This document shows, piece after piece, positions 16,412-24,935 of a stretch of 64,000 nt of DNA. A program made the position numbers and the translations under genes. The first letter of the stretch is position 1. Every line of letters begins with the position of its first letter. This DNA comes from DATJPD01 sp036394195. Its GTDB lineage: Bacteria > Pseudomonadota > Alphaproteobacteria > CACIAM-22H2. Location of the stretch: contig DASWFO010000199.1 of the NCBI GenBank assembly GCA_036394195.1, positions 12,192 to 76,191 on the forward strand, given 5' to 3'. Below the pieces are notes generated by a model that was given only the letters and a program-made list of their open reading frames with translations, did no database searches and was not told the origin of the DNA.

Positions 16412-16498
16412 GCAGCGGCGACAAGCAGTTAACCTCGGAATTGCAGAATTGCAGCGGTCTCAGGGGGGCGGGCGGGGGGCGCGATGGCGGAGCCGAGG

Positions 16499-17509
16499 TC
16501 AGCCCTGCATCTCGATGCCGGCGATCTTGACCAGGTCGCGCCACTGCTCGATCTCTTTCAGAAGATACGCCTGCGCGTCGTCGGGCGTGCTGATCCAGGG
16601 GTCGCTGCCGAAATTGTTGAAGAAGGTCTTCGCGTCTTCGGTCGCGACGATCTCGCTGAACCACCGGTTCAGCTGCAGGACGAGCGCGTGTGGCGCGCCG
16701 GCCGGCAGCATGGCACCCCACCACGACACCAGGTCCATCGGCACGCCCTGTTCGGTCATGGTCGGCAGGTCGGGCCGCGCCTGCAGGCGCTGGCCCGAGC
16801 TCACGGCCAGGATGCGCGCGCGGCCGGCGGCTTCCTCGCGCAAGGCAAACACCGGATCGACCGGCGCATAGTCGAGCGCGCCGCTGATCAGCTCGGTCAG
16901 CATCTCGTTGGCGGTCTTGTAGACCACCTCGACGGGCTGCAGCCCGGCCGCGTTCCGGTACAAGGCCCCCATCGCCTTCGCCGACGAGTTCGATGTGCCG
17001 TAGGTCGCCTTCTCCTTCTTCGCCGCCATCGCCGCCGTCAATTCGGCGAGCGTCGTCCATGGCCGGCCGCTGCCGACTGCGATCATGGTCGCTTGGCGGT
17101 TGAAGGTGGCGATCACCAGGAACGCCTGGCCGGCGTCCACCGAGTTGCGGAACAGATGCATGTTGGCGGCCAGCGCCGTGCCGCCGTTGATGTAGATGGT
17201 GCGGCCGTCGGGCTTGGCGCGGGCCACGTACTCGGTGGCGATATTGCTGTAAGCGCCGGGCTTGTTCTCGACGATGATCGGCTTGTCGAAATGGCGCTTC
17301 ATGCGGTCGGCGAAGAACCGCACGATGGAATCGGCGCCACTCCCGGCGGGATAGCCGCAGATGAAGCGGACCTCCTGTCCGAACGTGCTCTGCGCCCGCG
17401 CGGGGACGGCCCCTAGGGCGGCGCCGGTGACAGCGAGGAGAGCGGCCGCGACCCGAACAAGCGTCGCCCCGGTCCTGATCGGAGATGCGATCAGGACCGG
17501 GAGCGGCAC
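16499..17509 (-). CDS. TTT-family (Bug-type) periplasmic solute receptor
   Basis: A 336-residue tricarboxylate-transporter-type receptor. It starts at GTG 17509 and has a signal peptide ending ARA-QS. The mature part begins with VRFICGYPAGSGADSIVRFFAD, the Bug family's substrate-site region, followed by IIVENKPGAYSNIATEYVARAKPDG, YVARAKPDGRTIY and a C-terminal lobe with LPTMTEQGVPMDLVSWWG. These proteins bind carboxylates or similar small acids and deliver them to TctA/TctB membrane partners, which are not in this window. It lies 13 bases after the stop of the upstream gene, so they should be co-transcribed. The ligand is unknown; the neighbouring HpaB-type enzyme suggests an aromatic compound. 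Confidence 0.8.
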   Translation of the reverse strand: MPLPVLIASPIRTGATLVRVAAALLAVTGAALGAVPARAQSTFGQEVRFICGYPAGSGADSIVRFFADRMKRHFDKPIIVENKPGAYSNIATEYVARAKPDGRTIYINGGTALAANMHLFRNSVDAGQAFLVIATFNRQATMIAVGSGRPWTTLAELTAAMAAKKEKATYGTSNSSAKAMGALYRNAAGLQPVEVVYKTANEMLTELISGALDYAPVDPVFALREEAAGRARILAVSSGQRLQARPDLPTMTEQGVPMDLVSWWGAMLPAGAPHALVLQLNRWFSEIVATEDAKTFFNNFGSDPWISTPDDAQAYLLKEIEQWRDLVKIAGIEMQG

Positions 17510-17522
17510 GGCGTCGTGCGCG

Positions 17523-19697
17523 TCAGTTGGCGAGCGGATCCGGGCGGACCTGCACCTTGTAAATGCGCGGCGATTCTTTCGTGCCATTCTCGTTGTGGAA
17601 CATCGTGCGGGTCCCCGACGTCGTCCACAGGCCCTTGCCCTTCCAGCCGGCGTTGGGATCGTCGATGCGGCCATCCACGTTCTTGGTGAAGAAGCCGAGC
17701 GGGTAGGGCACCCGCAGGTCGACGAGCTTGCCGTCGACGACCGCCAGCAGCGATTCGCTGCCGTTCGCCTGGGCGACCGGCACGTCGTTGCCAAGCCCGA
17801 GCGTATTGAAGCGGTCGACCCAGATGTAATAGGCGTGGTTGGCGCTGCCCGGATCGCTGACGCCGTTCATCTTAGGTCCGGGCATCTCGTACAGGGTCCA
17901 GCCCTCGGGGCAATGCTTGCCGGTGGCCGCGGCCGGGCCGTTCAGCGGGCCCTTGCACTTGCTGCGGTCGAAGCTGCCGATATGGCCGCTCGAGAAGACC
18001 GTCCACACCACGCCCTTGGTGTCGAGGTCGATCCCGCGCGACCCGTACGCGATCTCCGGCGGCAGATAGACTTCGGTCAGGGCGGTCTCGGACGGGTTCG
18101 AGCCGGGAACCAGCCGCATGATGTAGCCGGGCTGGTCGACGCGAGAGAACCCGACATCCATCGCCTGACCCCAGATCGAATCGTCCACTGGGCTCGGCTG
18201 AATGCCGTAGAACGCGGCCATGATCCGCTTGTCCTTGTTCGGATCGAGCGGGTCGTTCGGACCGACCCAGGCGTCGCGCTTGCCGTTGCCGTTGCTGTCG
18301 ATGATGACCGGCGTCCAGCCTTGCGAGGCCTTCTCGTCGCCGGTCGCCTCGAACTTCTTCACGTCCAGCCAGCCGACCACGCCGCTTTGCGGGCCGCCGG
18401 CGCTGGTCCACAGGGTGCCCTTCTTGTCGAAGTAGAGGTGATGCGTGCTGAAGCAAGTGTCGATCAGAGTCCATTTCTGCGTCTTCGGATCGTACATCGA
18501 CAGCTGCCGCGGCGATTCGTTGAGCGGCGCCACCTTTGCCGACGGATGGTCGGAGCCCGCCTTGCAGAAATCGGGGTTCGCGGGCTGACGGATGCGCGCG
18601 GTGAACCACACGCGGCCCTTCTCGTCCATCATCGGGTTGTGGATGCTGGTGTGGCCGTCCCAGATCGGGTCGTCGCCCCAGTACACCGACGGCCCGTGCG
18701 GCAGGTCGAGCGAGGACGGCGTCTTCGGATCTCTGAACGGATGCTTGATCTGGGTGGCCTTATTGCTCACCGGGTCGAACACCGGCACCAGATCCGTGCT
18801 CTCCTCGGGCGAGCCGTAGATGGCGCCGTTGGCGTTGACGCGCGGGTTGCGCTTGTCGCTCGAGACCGCGTCGTGCAGGTAGAATTTCGGCGTCGACCAG
18901 TCCCAGATGCTGACCACCATGTTGCGCTCGACGCCTTCCGGCCGCCGCGGCTTGGCCTTCGGCAGCTCGCCCTTTTGAATGCGGGCGGTCCAGTCGGCGT
19001 AGAGCTCGACGCCTTTGTCGCCGAGCCGGCCCATGGTCAAGGCCATGTTGGACATCGCCTGGCCGGATTGCAGGCGGCGCGTCCACTGGTCGATCGGGTC
19101 TTTGAACTCGGAGATGAGTTCCTTCGGCATCTGGCGGACACCGCGGGTGCCGAGCGCGTGGCAGGACTGGCAGGAGTTCTTCACCGTGTCGATCCAGTAG
19201 GCCTGGGTCTTCATCACGTCGGGGATGTGATTGCCCTTGTCGCCGGTACCGGGGAACTCGGACTTGGCCGGGATCTGGATCATCGAATACCAGTACATGC
19301 CCGGATAATATTCGGCGGCGGCGGCCTCGCTGGGGGCGGGCACGGCGCGCAGGTTCATCAGCTTGCCGGGCTCGGTGTGCAGCTTCGGGGAATCGATGAG
19401 GCCGTAGCCCCGGACCCAGATGTCGTATGCGCCCTTCGGCAGGTCGGGAATGACGTAACGGCCCTGGTCATCGGTGACCACGACCTTGGCGAATTTCGTC
19501 GGCAGGTCGCGGGTCTCGGCGATCACCCACACGCCGGCTTCCGGCCCGTTCGGCCCGCTGACCACGCCGCCGATGTCGTCGGCGTCGATCTTGACCGCCG
19601 GGGCGGCTTGTTGCGCGTGTGCCGGGATCGCCGTCGTGCCGAGCAGGCCCGCCAGCATCGCCGCGAAATAGACATACGCCCGTGTCGTGGTCTTCAT
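17523..19697 (-). CDS. Periplasmic haem-binding propeller-like protein with carboxypeptidase-regulatory-like domain
   Basis: A 724-residue exported protein preceded by GAGGAG. The signal peptide ends about AHA-QQ (residue 28). Residues about 40-118 are a carboxypeptidase-regulatory-like beta-sandwich (GGVVSGPNGPEAGVWVIAE, DDQGRYVIPDLPKGAYDIWVRG). A single c-type haem motif CQSCH is at residues 176-180 with HALG after it. From about residue 270 on there are repeated blades resembling streptogramin-lyase or YncE-type beta-propellers (DEKGRVWFTARI, DKKGTLWTSAGG, DTKGVVWTVFSSG). The layout suggests a periplasmic redox enzyme or substrate-processing protein. It is encoded between an HpaB-type monooxygenase and a solute receptor. 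The precise reaction is unknown. Confidence 0.7.
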   Translation of the reverse strand: MKTTTRAYVYFAAMLAGLLGTTAIPAHAQQAAPAVKIDADDIGGVVSGPNGPEAGVWVIAETRDLPTKFAKVVVTDDQGRYVIPDLPKGAYDIWVRGYGLIDSPKLHTEPGKLMNLRAVPAPSEAAAAEYYPGMYWYSMIQIPAKSEFPGTGDKGNHIPDVMKTQAYWIDTVKNSCQSCHALGTRGVRQMPKELISEFKDPIDQWTRRLQSGQAMSNMALTMGRLGDKGVELYADWTARIQKGELPKAKPRRPEGVERNMVVSIWDWSTPKFYLHDAVSSDKRNPRVNANGAIYGSPEESTDLVPVFDPVSNKATQIKHPFRDPKTPSSLDLPHGPSVYWGDDPIWDGHTSIHNPMMDEKGRVWFTARIRQPANPDFCKAGSDHPSAKVAPLNESPRQLSMYDPKTQKWTLIDTCFSTHHLYFDKKGTLWTSAGGPQSGVVGWLDVKKFEATGDEKASQGWTPVIIDSNGNGKRDAWVGPNDPLDPNKDKRIMAAFYGIQPSPVDDSIWGQAMDVGFSRVDQPGYIMRLVPGSNPSETALTEVYLPPEIAYGSRGIDLDTKGVVWTVFSSGHIGSFDRSKCKGPLNGPAAATGKHCPEGWTLYEMPGPKMNGVSDPGSANHAYYIWVDRFNTLGLGNDVPVAQANGSESLLAVVDGKLVDLRVPYPLGFFTKNVDGRIDDPNAGWKGKGLWTTSGTRTMFHNENGTKESPRIYKVQVRPDPLAN

Positions 19698-19848
19698 GGC
19701 CGATCTCCTCCCCAACCGCAAATGTCGCCGAACCGACTTCGCCCCCCGGTCTTTAGACCGAGCCTTGACAACAGAGTGCATCTTCCGGGGCTTAGCCGCA
19801 AGACCCCCGCAACCCGGACGTGTCCGGTTCGACGCCGCGCGCGGCTTT

Positions 19849-21351
19849 TTACTCGGCGAGGGGCGGAAGGTTCAGCGCGCGGTCGACCATGGCGGTCGCG
19901 CGCTTGAAGTCGTAATTGCGGAAGACGTTGGACTTCACGATGAACGACGCGCCGCCGTAGAACTTCTCGTATTGCTGGTGCCGGCTGCCGAATTCGGTGC
20001 CGACGAAGTCCCACGCGAGGCGCATCAGCGCGATGCGGTCCCTGGCGCCGGTCGACGCCGATTGGAAGTAGCGCTCGATGTCCTTGGCCGCCTGCGGATT
20101 GGCGAAGTCCTTGGCCGAGGAGGGGAGGGTGATCAGGCCGGCGCCGGAGAGCTCGCGCACGATGTCGATGACGTGCGGGTTGATCTTCGACTGCAGCGCC
20201 ATGACCGAGTAGAGCGACGCCTGGCTCGGCCACAACACGCCGTCGTCGTCGATGGTCGCGGTCGCCTCGTGCGAATAGAGCATGTTCTCGACGATGGAGG
20301 CGTAGGCGCACAGCTCGCCCATCTCGACCATCACCTGGGGCACGGCGTCGTTGCCGGTCGCTTCGTTGAGGCGCTTGGCGATGCCGGCGAGGAAGCGCAG
20401 CTTGGTCGCATAGCGCGCCTGCGCCTGATGGTTGCCGTAGAGATGCGCCGGCGTCTTGCGCCATTGGTCGCGCGTCAGCTCCACGTTGCGGTAGATGAAC
20501 ACGCGCTCCCACGGCACGAAGCAGTTGTCGAGGACGACGAAGCAGTCGGTCTCGTCGAAGCGGCTCGACAGCGGATAGTCGTAGGCGTTCGTGGCACCGA
20601 GCGCGAAGGGGCGCCGCGCATAAAGCCTGAGGCCCGGATCGTCGTTCGGAATCGCGACGTTGAATGCATACGCCTCGTCGCCGGGCTGAAGCGGATGGAT
20701 GCAGGTCACTTGCACGTAGTCGGAATAGACGGCGCCGGTGGCCAGCTGCTGGCCGCCGGAGAGTGTGATGCCGGAATCGCTTTCCTTGACCACCCCGGCA
20801 TAAAGCGTCGGATCCTTCTGCTTGTGCGCCGGCTTGCTGCGGTCGATCTGCGGCGGGACGATCGCATAGCTCACATAGGCGTGGGTGTCGCGGATGTGCC
20901 TGTAGAATTTCAGCAGGTTGTCCGCGAATTGCGGCCCGCCGGCGGCGAAGAACTGCGGCTTGGCGGCGTAGCCGGCGAAGAAATTCGAGACGTGATCGGG
21001 CGTTCGTCCCATCAGGCCGAAGCTCTGTTCGGCCCAGGCCTCGGCCGCGATCCGCTTGGCGCGCAGATCGGCGTGCGAGCGCGGGATCTGGTAGCAGCGC
21101 CACACCGGCCCGCCGGTGTCGGGCGAGGTGAAGGTCATCACCTCGCGATGCTCAGGCGACGCCGCATGATCGAAGAGGTGCGCCAGGGCGCGCGCGCCCT
21201 CGCGGAACGCCGGATGATCGACGGGGTTGGTGACCTTCTCGCCGTCTACATAGATGGCGCGCGGGGTGCATCGGAGATTGGAGAGGAAATCGTTACCGGT
21301 CCTAAGGCGTGTTGGTGCGGTCTTGGGCGTACCCGGGCTAGGCGGCGTCAT
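19849..21351 (-). CDS. HpaB-family FADH2-dependent monooxygenase (4-hydroxyphenylacetate 3-hydroxylase type)
   Basis: A 500-residue flavin-dependent aromatic hydroxylase large component. It shows the acyl-CoA-dehydrogenase-like fold: the N-terminal part (RTGNDFLSNLRCTPRAIYVDGE, then DHPAFREGARALAHLFDH), PRSHADLRAKR, GRTPDHVSNFFAGYA, the central beta domain with ETDCFVVLDNCFVPWERVFIY, and C-terminal helices with ELSGAGLITLP and GARDRIALMRLAWDFVGTEFGSR. Such enzymes use FADH2 from a separate reductase (HpaC) to hydroxylate phenolic substrates; no reductase gene is nearby. It heads a minus-strand set with the haem-binding protein and the receptor, and is divergent from the gene at 21548. Substrate unknown. 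Confidence 0.85.
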   Translation of the reverse strand: MTPPSPGTPKTAPTRLRTGNDFLSNLRCTPRAIYVDGEKVTNPVDHPAFREGARALAHLFDHAASPEHREVMTFTSPDTGGPVWRCYQIPRSHADLRAKRIAAEAWAEQSFGLMGRTPDHVSNFFAGYAAKPQFFAAGGPQFADNLLKFYRHIRDTHAYVSYAIVPPQIDRSKPAHKQKDPTLYAGVVKESDSGITLSGGQQLATGAVYSDYVQVTCIHPLQPGDEAYAFNVAIPNDDPGLRLYARRPFALGATNAYDYPLSSRFDETDCFVVLDNCFVPWERVFIYRNVELTRDQWRKTPAHLYGNHQAQARYATKLRFLAGIAKRLNEATGNDAVPQVMVEMGELCAYASIVENMLYSHEATATIDDDGVLWPSQASLYSVMALQSKINPHVIDIVRELSGAGLITLPSSAKDFANPQAAKDIERYFQSASTGARDRIALMRLAWDFVGTEFGSRHQQYEKFYGGASFIVKSNVFRNYDFKRATAMVDRALNLPPLAE

Positions 21352-21547
21352 GGGCGCTAAACTGCATCTTCTGCGCCGCACCTGCAAGCCGCGGCCGCGA
21401 GCCCGGGAGGGCGATTGGCTTGCATATTGCATTTCACCCGGTTTTGGGAGTTCCTGGGCGCTTGGCTGCCGTTGCGACCATGTTCACGGCTATGATTTTC
21501 CAAACCTTTCCCGCCGGACCGCCGGCATCGCGTCCTTTGGCCCACCC

Positions 21548-24500
21548 ATGACCATCCACGTCGCCGTGCATCACCGCACAGTCTACCGGTACGACCGCCT
21601 GGTGGCACTCGGCCCGCAGGTCGTGCGTCTCCGTCCGGCGCCGCATAGCCGAACACCGATTCTCAGCTATGGGATGACGGTCCAGCCGAAGACTCACTTC
21701 ATCAACTGGCAGCAGGACCCGCACGGCAATTTTCAGGCGCGCCTTGTGTTTCTGGAGAAGGCGCGCGAATTCTCCGTCGATATCGACCTGGTGGCCGATC
21801 TCGCCGTGGTGAACCCGTTCGACTTCTTCCTGGAGCCGAGTGCCGAGAAATTTCCCTTCGTCTACGGCAGCGACGTCGCCACCGACCTCATCCCTTACCG
21901 CGAGACCGAGCCAGCGGGCTCGCTGCTCGCCAAATGGCTGAAGGAGGTGGACCGGACGCCGATGCGGACGACGGACTTCCTGGTGAACCTGAACCGCCGG
22001 CTGCAGAAGGACATCTCCTACGTCATCCGCCTGGAACCCGGCGTGCAGAGCTGCGAGGACACCTTGCACCTGCGCCGGGGCTCTTGCCGCGACAGCGCCT
22101 GGCTGCTGGTCCAGATCCTGCGCCATCTCGGCTTTGCAGCGCGCTTTGTGTCGGGCTACCTCATCCAGCTGACACCCGACGTGAAGCCTCTCGACGGGCC
22201 GCCCGGGCCGGAGCAGGACTTCACCGACCTTCACGCCTGGGCGGAGGCGTTCCTCCCTGGCGCCGGCTGGATCGGGCTCGATCCGACCTCCGGGCTGTTC
22301 GCGGGCGAAGGGCACATTCCGCTGGCCGCGGCCCCTGCGCCGACCAGTGCCGCACCAATCACCGGCGCCGTGGACGAGTGCGAAGTCGACTTCAAGCACG
22401 AGATGACGGTCACGCGGGTTCGCGAAAGTGCGCGGGTGACCAAGCCCTACACCGACGAGCAGTGGCAGCGCATCGACCGGCTCGGCCGGGCCATCGACCG
22501 CGACATCGCGAGGACGGACCTGCGCCTCACCATGGGCGGCGAGCCGACCTTCGTCTCGATCGACGACATGGATGGCGCCGAGTGGAACACCGCCGCTGTC
22601 GGGCCGACCAAGCGCAAGCTGGCCGGCCGGTTGCTGCGGCGGTTGCAGAAGCGCTGGGCGCCGGGCGCGCTCCTGCATTACGGCCAGGGCAAGTGGTATC
22701 CGGGAGAATCGCTGCCGCGCTGGGCGCTCGGCTGTTTCTGGCGGCGCGACGGCGAGCCGGTGTGGCGCGATCCGACGCTCTTCGCCGATGACGAGACCAA
22801 GGGAAATGCCGGTTTCGCCGACGCCGAGCGCTTCGGCGAGATGCTGACCCGGCGTCTGCAGATCGACACGTCGTTCCTGGTCACCGGCTACGAGGATGTC
22901 TGGCACTATCTGGCGCGCGAGCACCGCTTGCCGGTGAATGTCGACCCCTTCGAGTCCAATCTGCGCGAGCCCGAAGAGCGGGCGCGGCTGGCGCGGATCT
23001 TCACCCAGGGGCTGGATCACCCGATCGGCCTGGCGCTGCCGCTGCAGCGCGTGCGTGGCTCCGGCGGCGACTATTGGGCGAGCGGGCGCTGGTTCTTCCG
23101 GCCCGAGCGCATGTATCTGCTGCCGGGCGATTCGCCGATGGGGTTGCGCCTGCCCCTTGATTCGCTCCCGTGGGCGAAGGAGGGCGACCAGTCGCAGCAC
23201 TACGAGCCCGACCCATTCGAGCCGCGCCAGAAGCTGCCGCCGCGCGCGGCCCTGGCGCAGCCCCATCAGCGCCGCGGCAACGGCCACGGCCGTGACGAGG
23301 CGCGTGCCCGGGCTCACATCGCGGGGCAGGGGCCGCCGGCGGACCGCCGCGCCAACGGCGAAGCCCCGCCAGGCCTCGGCCAGTCCGCATCCTCATTGGT
23401 GCGCACCGCCCTTTGCCTCGAGCCGCGCGACGGCAAGCTTCACGCGTTCCTGCCGCCGGTGACCATGCTCGAGGACTATCTCGACCTGGTTGCGGCGATC
23501 GAAGACACCGCGGCCGACATCGGCACCCGGATCATCGTCGAGGGCTACACGCCGCCGCGCGATCCGCGCCTCAAGCAGTTCAGCGTGACACCCGATCCGG
23601 GCGTGATCGAGGTCAACATTCAGCCGGCGTCGGACTGGCCGGAGCTCGTCGACAACACGTCCGTTCTATACGAAGAGGCGCGGGCGACGCGGCTCGGCAC
23701 CGAGAAGTTCATGCTCGACGGCCGGCATACCGGGACCGGCGGCGGAAATCATTTCACCCTTGGCGGTTCGACGGCGGCCGATTCACCCTTCCTGCGCCGC
23801 CCCGACCTGCTGCGCAGCCTGATCGGCTACTGGCTCAATCACCCGTCGCTGTCCTACCTGTTTTCAGGCCTCTATATCGGCCCGACCAGCCAGGCGCCGC
23901 GCGTCGACGATGCGCGCAACGATGCCGTCGCCGAGCTGGAGCTGGCGTTTGCGCAGGTGCCGGAGAACGGCGAGGTGCCGCCGTGGCTCGTCGACCGCAT
24001 CTTCCGCAATCTCCTGGTCGACGTGACCGGCAACACCCATCGCACCGAGTTCTGCATAGACAAGCTCTACTCGCCCGACAGCGCCACCGGCCGCCTCGGT
24101 CTCGTCGAGATGCGCGCCTTCGAGATGCCGCCGCATGCGCGGATGAGCCTCGCCCAGCAGCTGCTTATCCGCGCGCTTCTGGCCGAGTTCGCGCAGCGCC
24201 CGTATCGGAAGAAGCTCGTCCGCTGGAATACGCAGCTTCATGACCGGTTCCTGCTGCCGCATTTCGTGCGCGACGATTTCAACGACGTGATCGACGAGCT
24301 CCGCGTGGCCAGCTACCCGTTCGAGGCGGACTGGTTCGCGCCGCACTACGAATTACGTTTTCCGGAGATCGGCGCTGTCGCGTATCGCAACATCCATCTC
24401 GAGCTTCGCCAGGCGATCGAGCCGTGGCCGGTGCTGGGCGAAGAGCCGGCCGGCGGCAGCACGGTGCGTTATGTCGATTCGTCGCTCGAGCGCGTGCAGG

Positions 24501-24922
24501 TGAAACTCCGGAACCTAACCGACGGACGCTACGTTGTGACCTGCAACGGCGTCCGCGTGCCGCTGCATCCCACTGGAGCCGAAGGTGAGTACGTGGCCGG
24601 CATCCGCTATCGGGCCTGGGCGCCTGCCGCCAGTCTCCATCCAACCATCGGCGTGCATGCACCACTGGTGTTCGACATCGTGGACACGTGGTCCGAGCGC
24701 TCACTGGGCGGCTGCACCTATCACGTGGCGCATCCCGGCGGGCGCAACTACACGACCTACCCGGTCAACAGCAACGAGGCCGAAGCGCGCCGCCGCGCGC
24801 GCTTCTTCCCCACCGGCACCACGCCGGGCCGGGTCGTCGCCCCGGCGCTGCCGCAAGTCGGCGAGTTCCCGCTCACGCTCGATCTGCGATATGCAGGCGC
24901 ACAGCTTGCAAAAAACCGCTAG
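21548..24922 (+). CDS. Transglutaminase-like / DUF2126 fusion protein
   Basis: A 1124-residue two-part protein, about the usual length. Residues 1-about 290 are a bacterial transglutaminase-like cysteine protease, N-terminal domain included (MTIHVAVHHRTVYRYDR), with the triad Cys180 (RRGSCRDSAWL), His229 (DLHAWAEAF) and Asp245 (GLDPTSGLF). The rest, from about residue 330, is DUF2126 (LRLTMGGEPTFVSIDD, GTGGGNHFTLGG, RFEMPP-like segments), predicted in published comparative work to be a glutamine-synthetase-like carboxylate-amine ligase. An Arg/Pro/Gly-rich linker at about residues 560-620 separates sub-parts. It is the first of five genes of a predicted peptide ligation/cleavage system. The start is the ATG just before MTIHVAV. 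No member has a proven reaction. Confidence 0.85.
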   Translation: MTIHVAVHHRTVYRYDRLVALGPQVVRLRPAPHSRTPILSYGMTVQPKTHFINWQQDPHGNFQARLVFLEKAREFSVDIDLVADLAVVNPFDFFLEPSAEKFPFVYGSDVATDLIPYRETEPAGSLLAKWLKEVDRTPMRTTDFLVNLNRRLQKDISYVIRLEPGVQSCEDTLHLRRGSCRDSAWLLVQILRHLGFAARFVSGYLIQLTPDVKPLDGPPGPEQDFTDLHAWAEAFLPGAGWIGLDPTSGLFAGEGHIPLAAAPAPTSAAPITGAVDECEVDFKHEMTVTRVRESARVTKPYTDEQWQRIDRLGRAIDRDIARTDLRLTMGGEPTFVSIDDMDGAEWNTAAVGPTKRKLAGRLLRRLQKRWAPGALLHYGQGKWYPGESLPRWALGCFWRRDGEPVWRDPTLFADDETKGNAGFADAERFGEMLTRRLQIDTSFLVTGYEDVWHYLAREHRLPVNVDPFESNLREPEERARLARIFTQGLDHPIGLALPLQRVRGSGGDYWASGRWFFRPERMYLLPGDSPMGLRLPLDSLPWAKEGDQSQHYEPDPFEPRQKLPPRAALAQPHQRRGNGHGRDEARARAHIAGQGPPADRRANGEAPPGLGQSASSLVRTALCLEPRDGKLHAFLPPVTMLEDYLDLVAAIEDTAADIGTRIIVEGYTPPRDPRLKQFSVTPDPGVIEVNIQPASDWPELVDNTSVLYEEARATRLGTEKFMLDGRHTGTGGGNHFTLGGSTAADSPFLRRPDLLRSLIGYWLNHPSLSYLFSGLYIGPTSQAPRVDDARNDAVAELELAFAQVPENGEVPPWLVDRIFRNLLVDVTGNTHRTEFCIDKLYSPDSATGRLGLVEMRAFEMPPHARMSLAQQLLIRALLAEFAQRPYRKKLVRWNTQLHDRFLLPHFVRDDFNDVIDELRVASYPFEADWFAPHYELRFPEIGAVAYRNIHLELRQAIEPWPVLGEEPAGGSTVRYVDSSLERVQVKLRNLTDGRYVVTCNGVRVPLHPTGAEGEYVAGIRYRAWAPAASLHPTIGVHAPLVFDIVDTWSERSLGGCTYHVAHPGGRNYTTYPVNSNEAEARRRARFFPTGTTPGRVVAPALPQVGEFPLTLDLRYAGAQLAKNR

Positions 24923-24935
24923 ATTTCTAGGTTAG

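Noticed and set aside
17361..19907. An 848-codon open frame on the plus strand, antisense to the 724-residue haem-binding protein
   Set aside because: Long antisense frames are common in GC-rich DNA. The product is Arg/Val/Asp/His biased with no domain, while the minus-strand frame has a signal peptide, haem motif and known folds.
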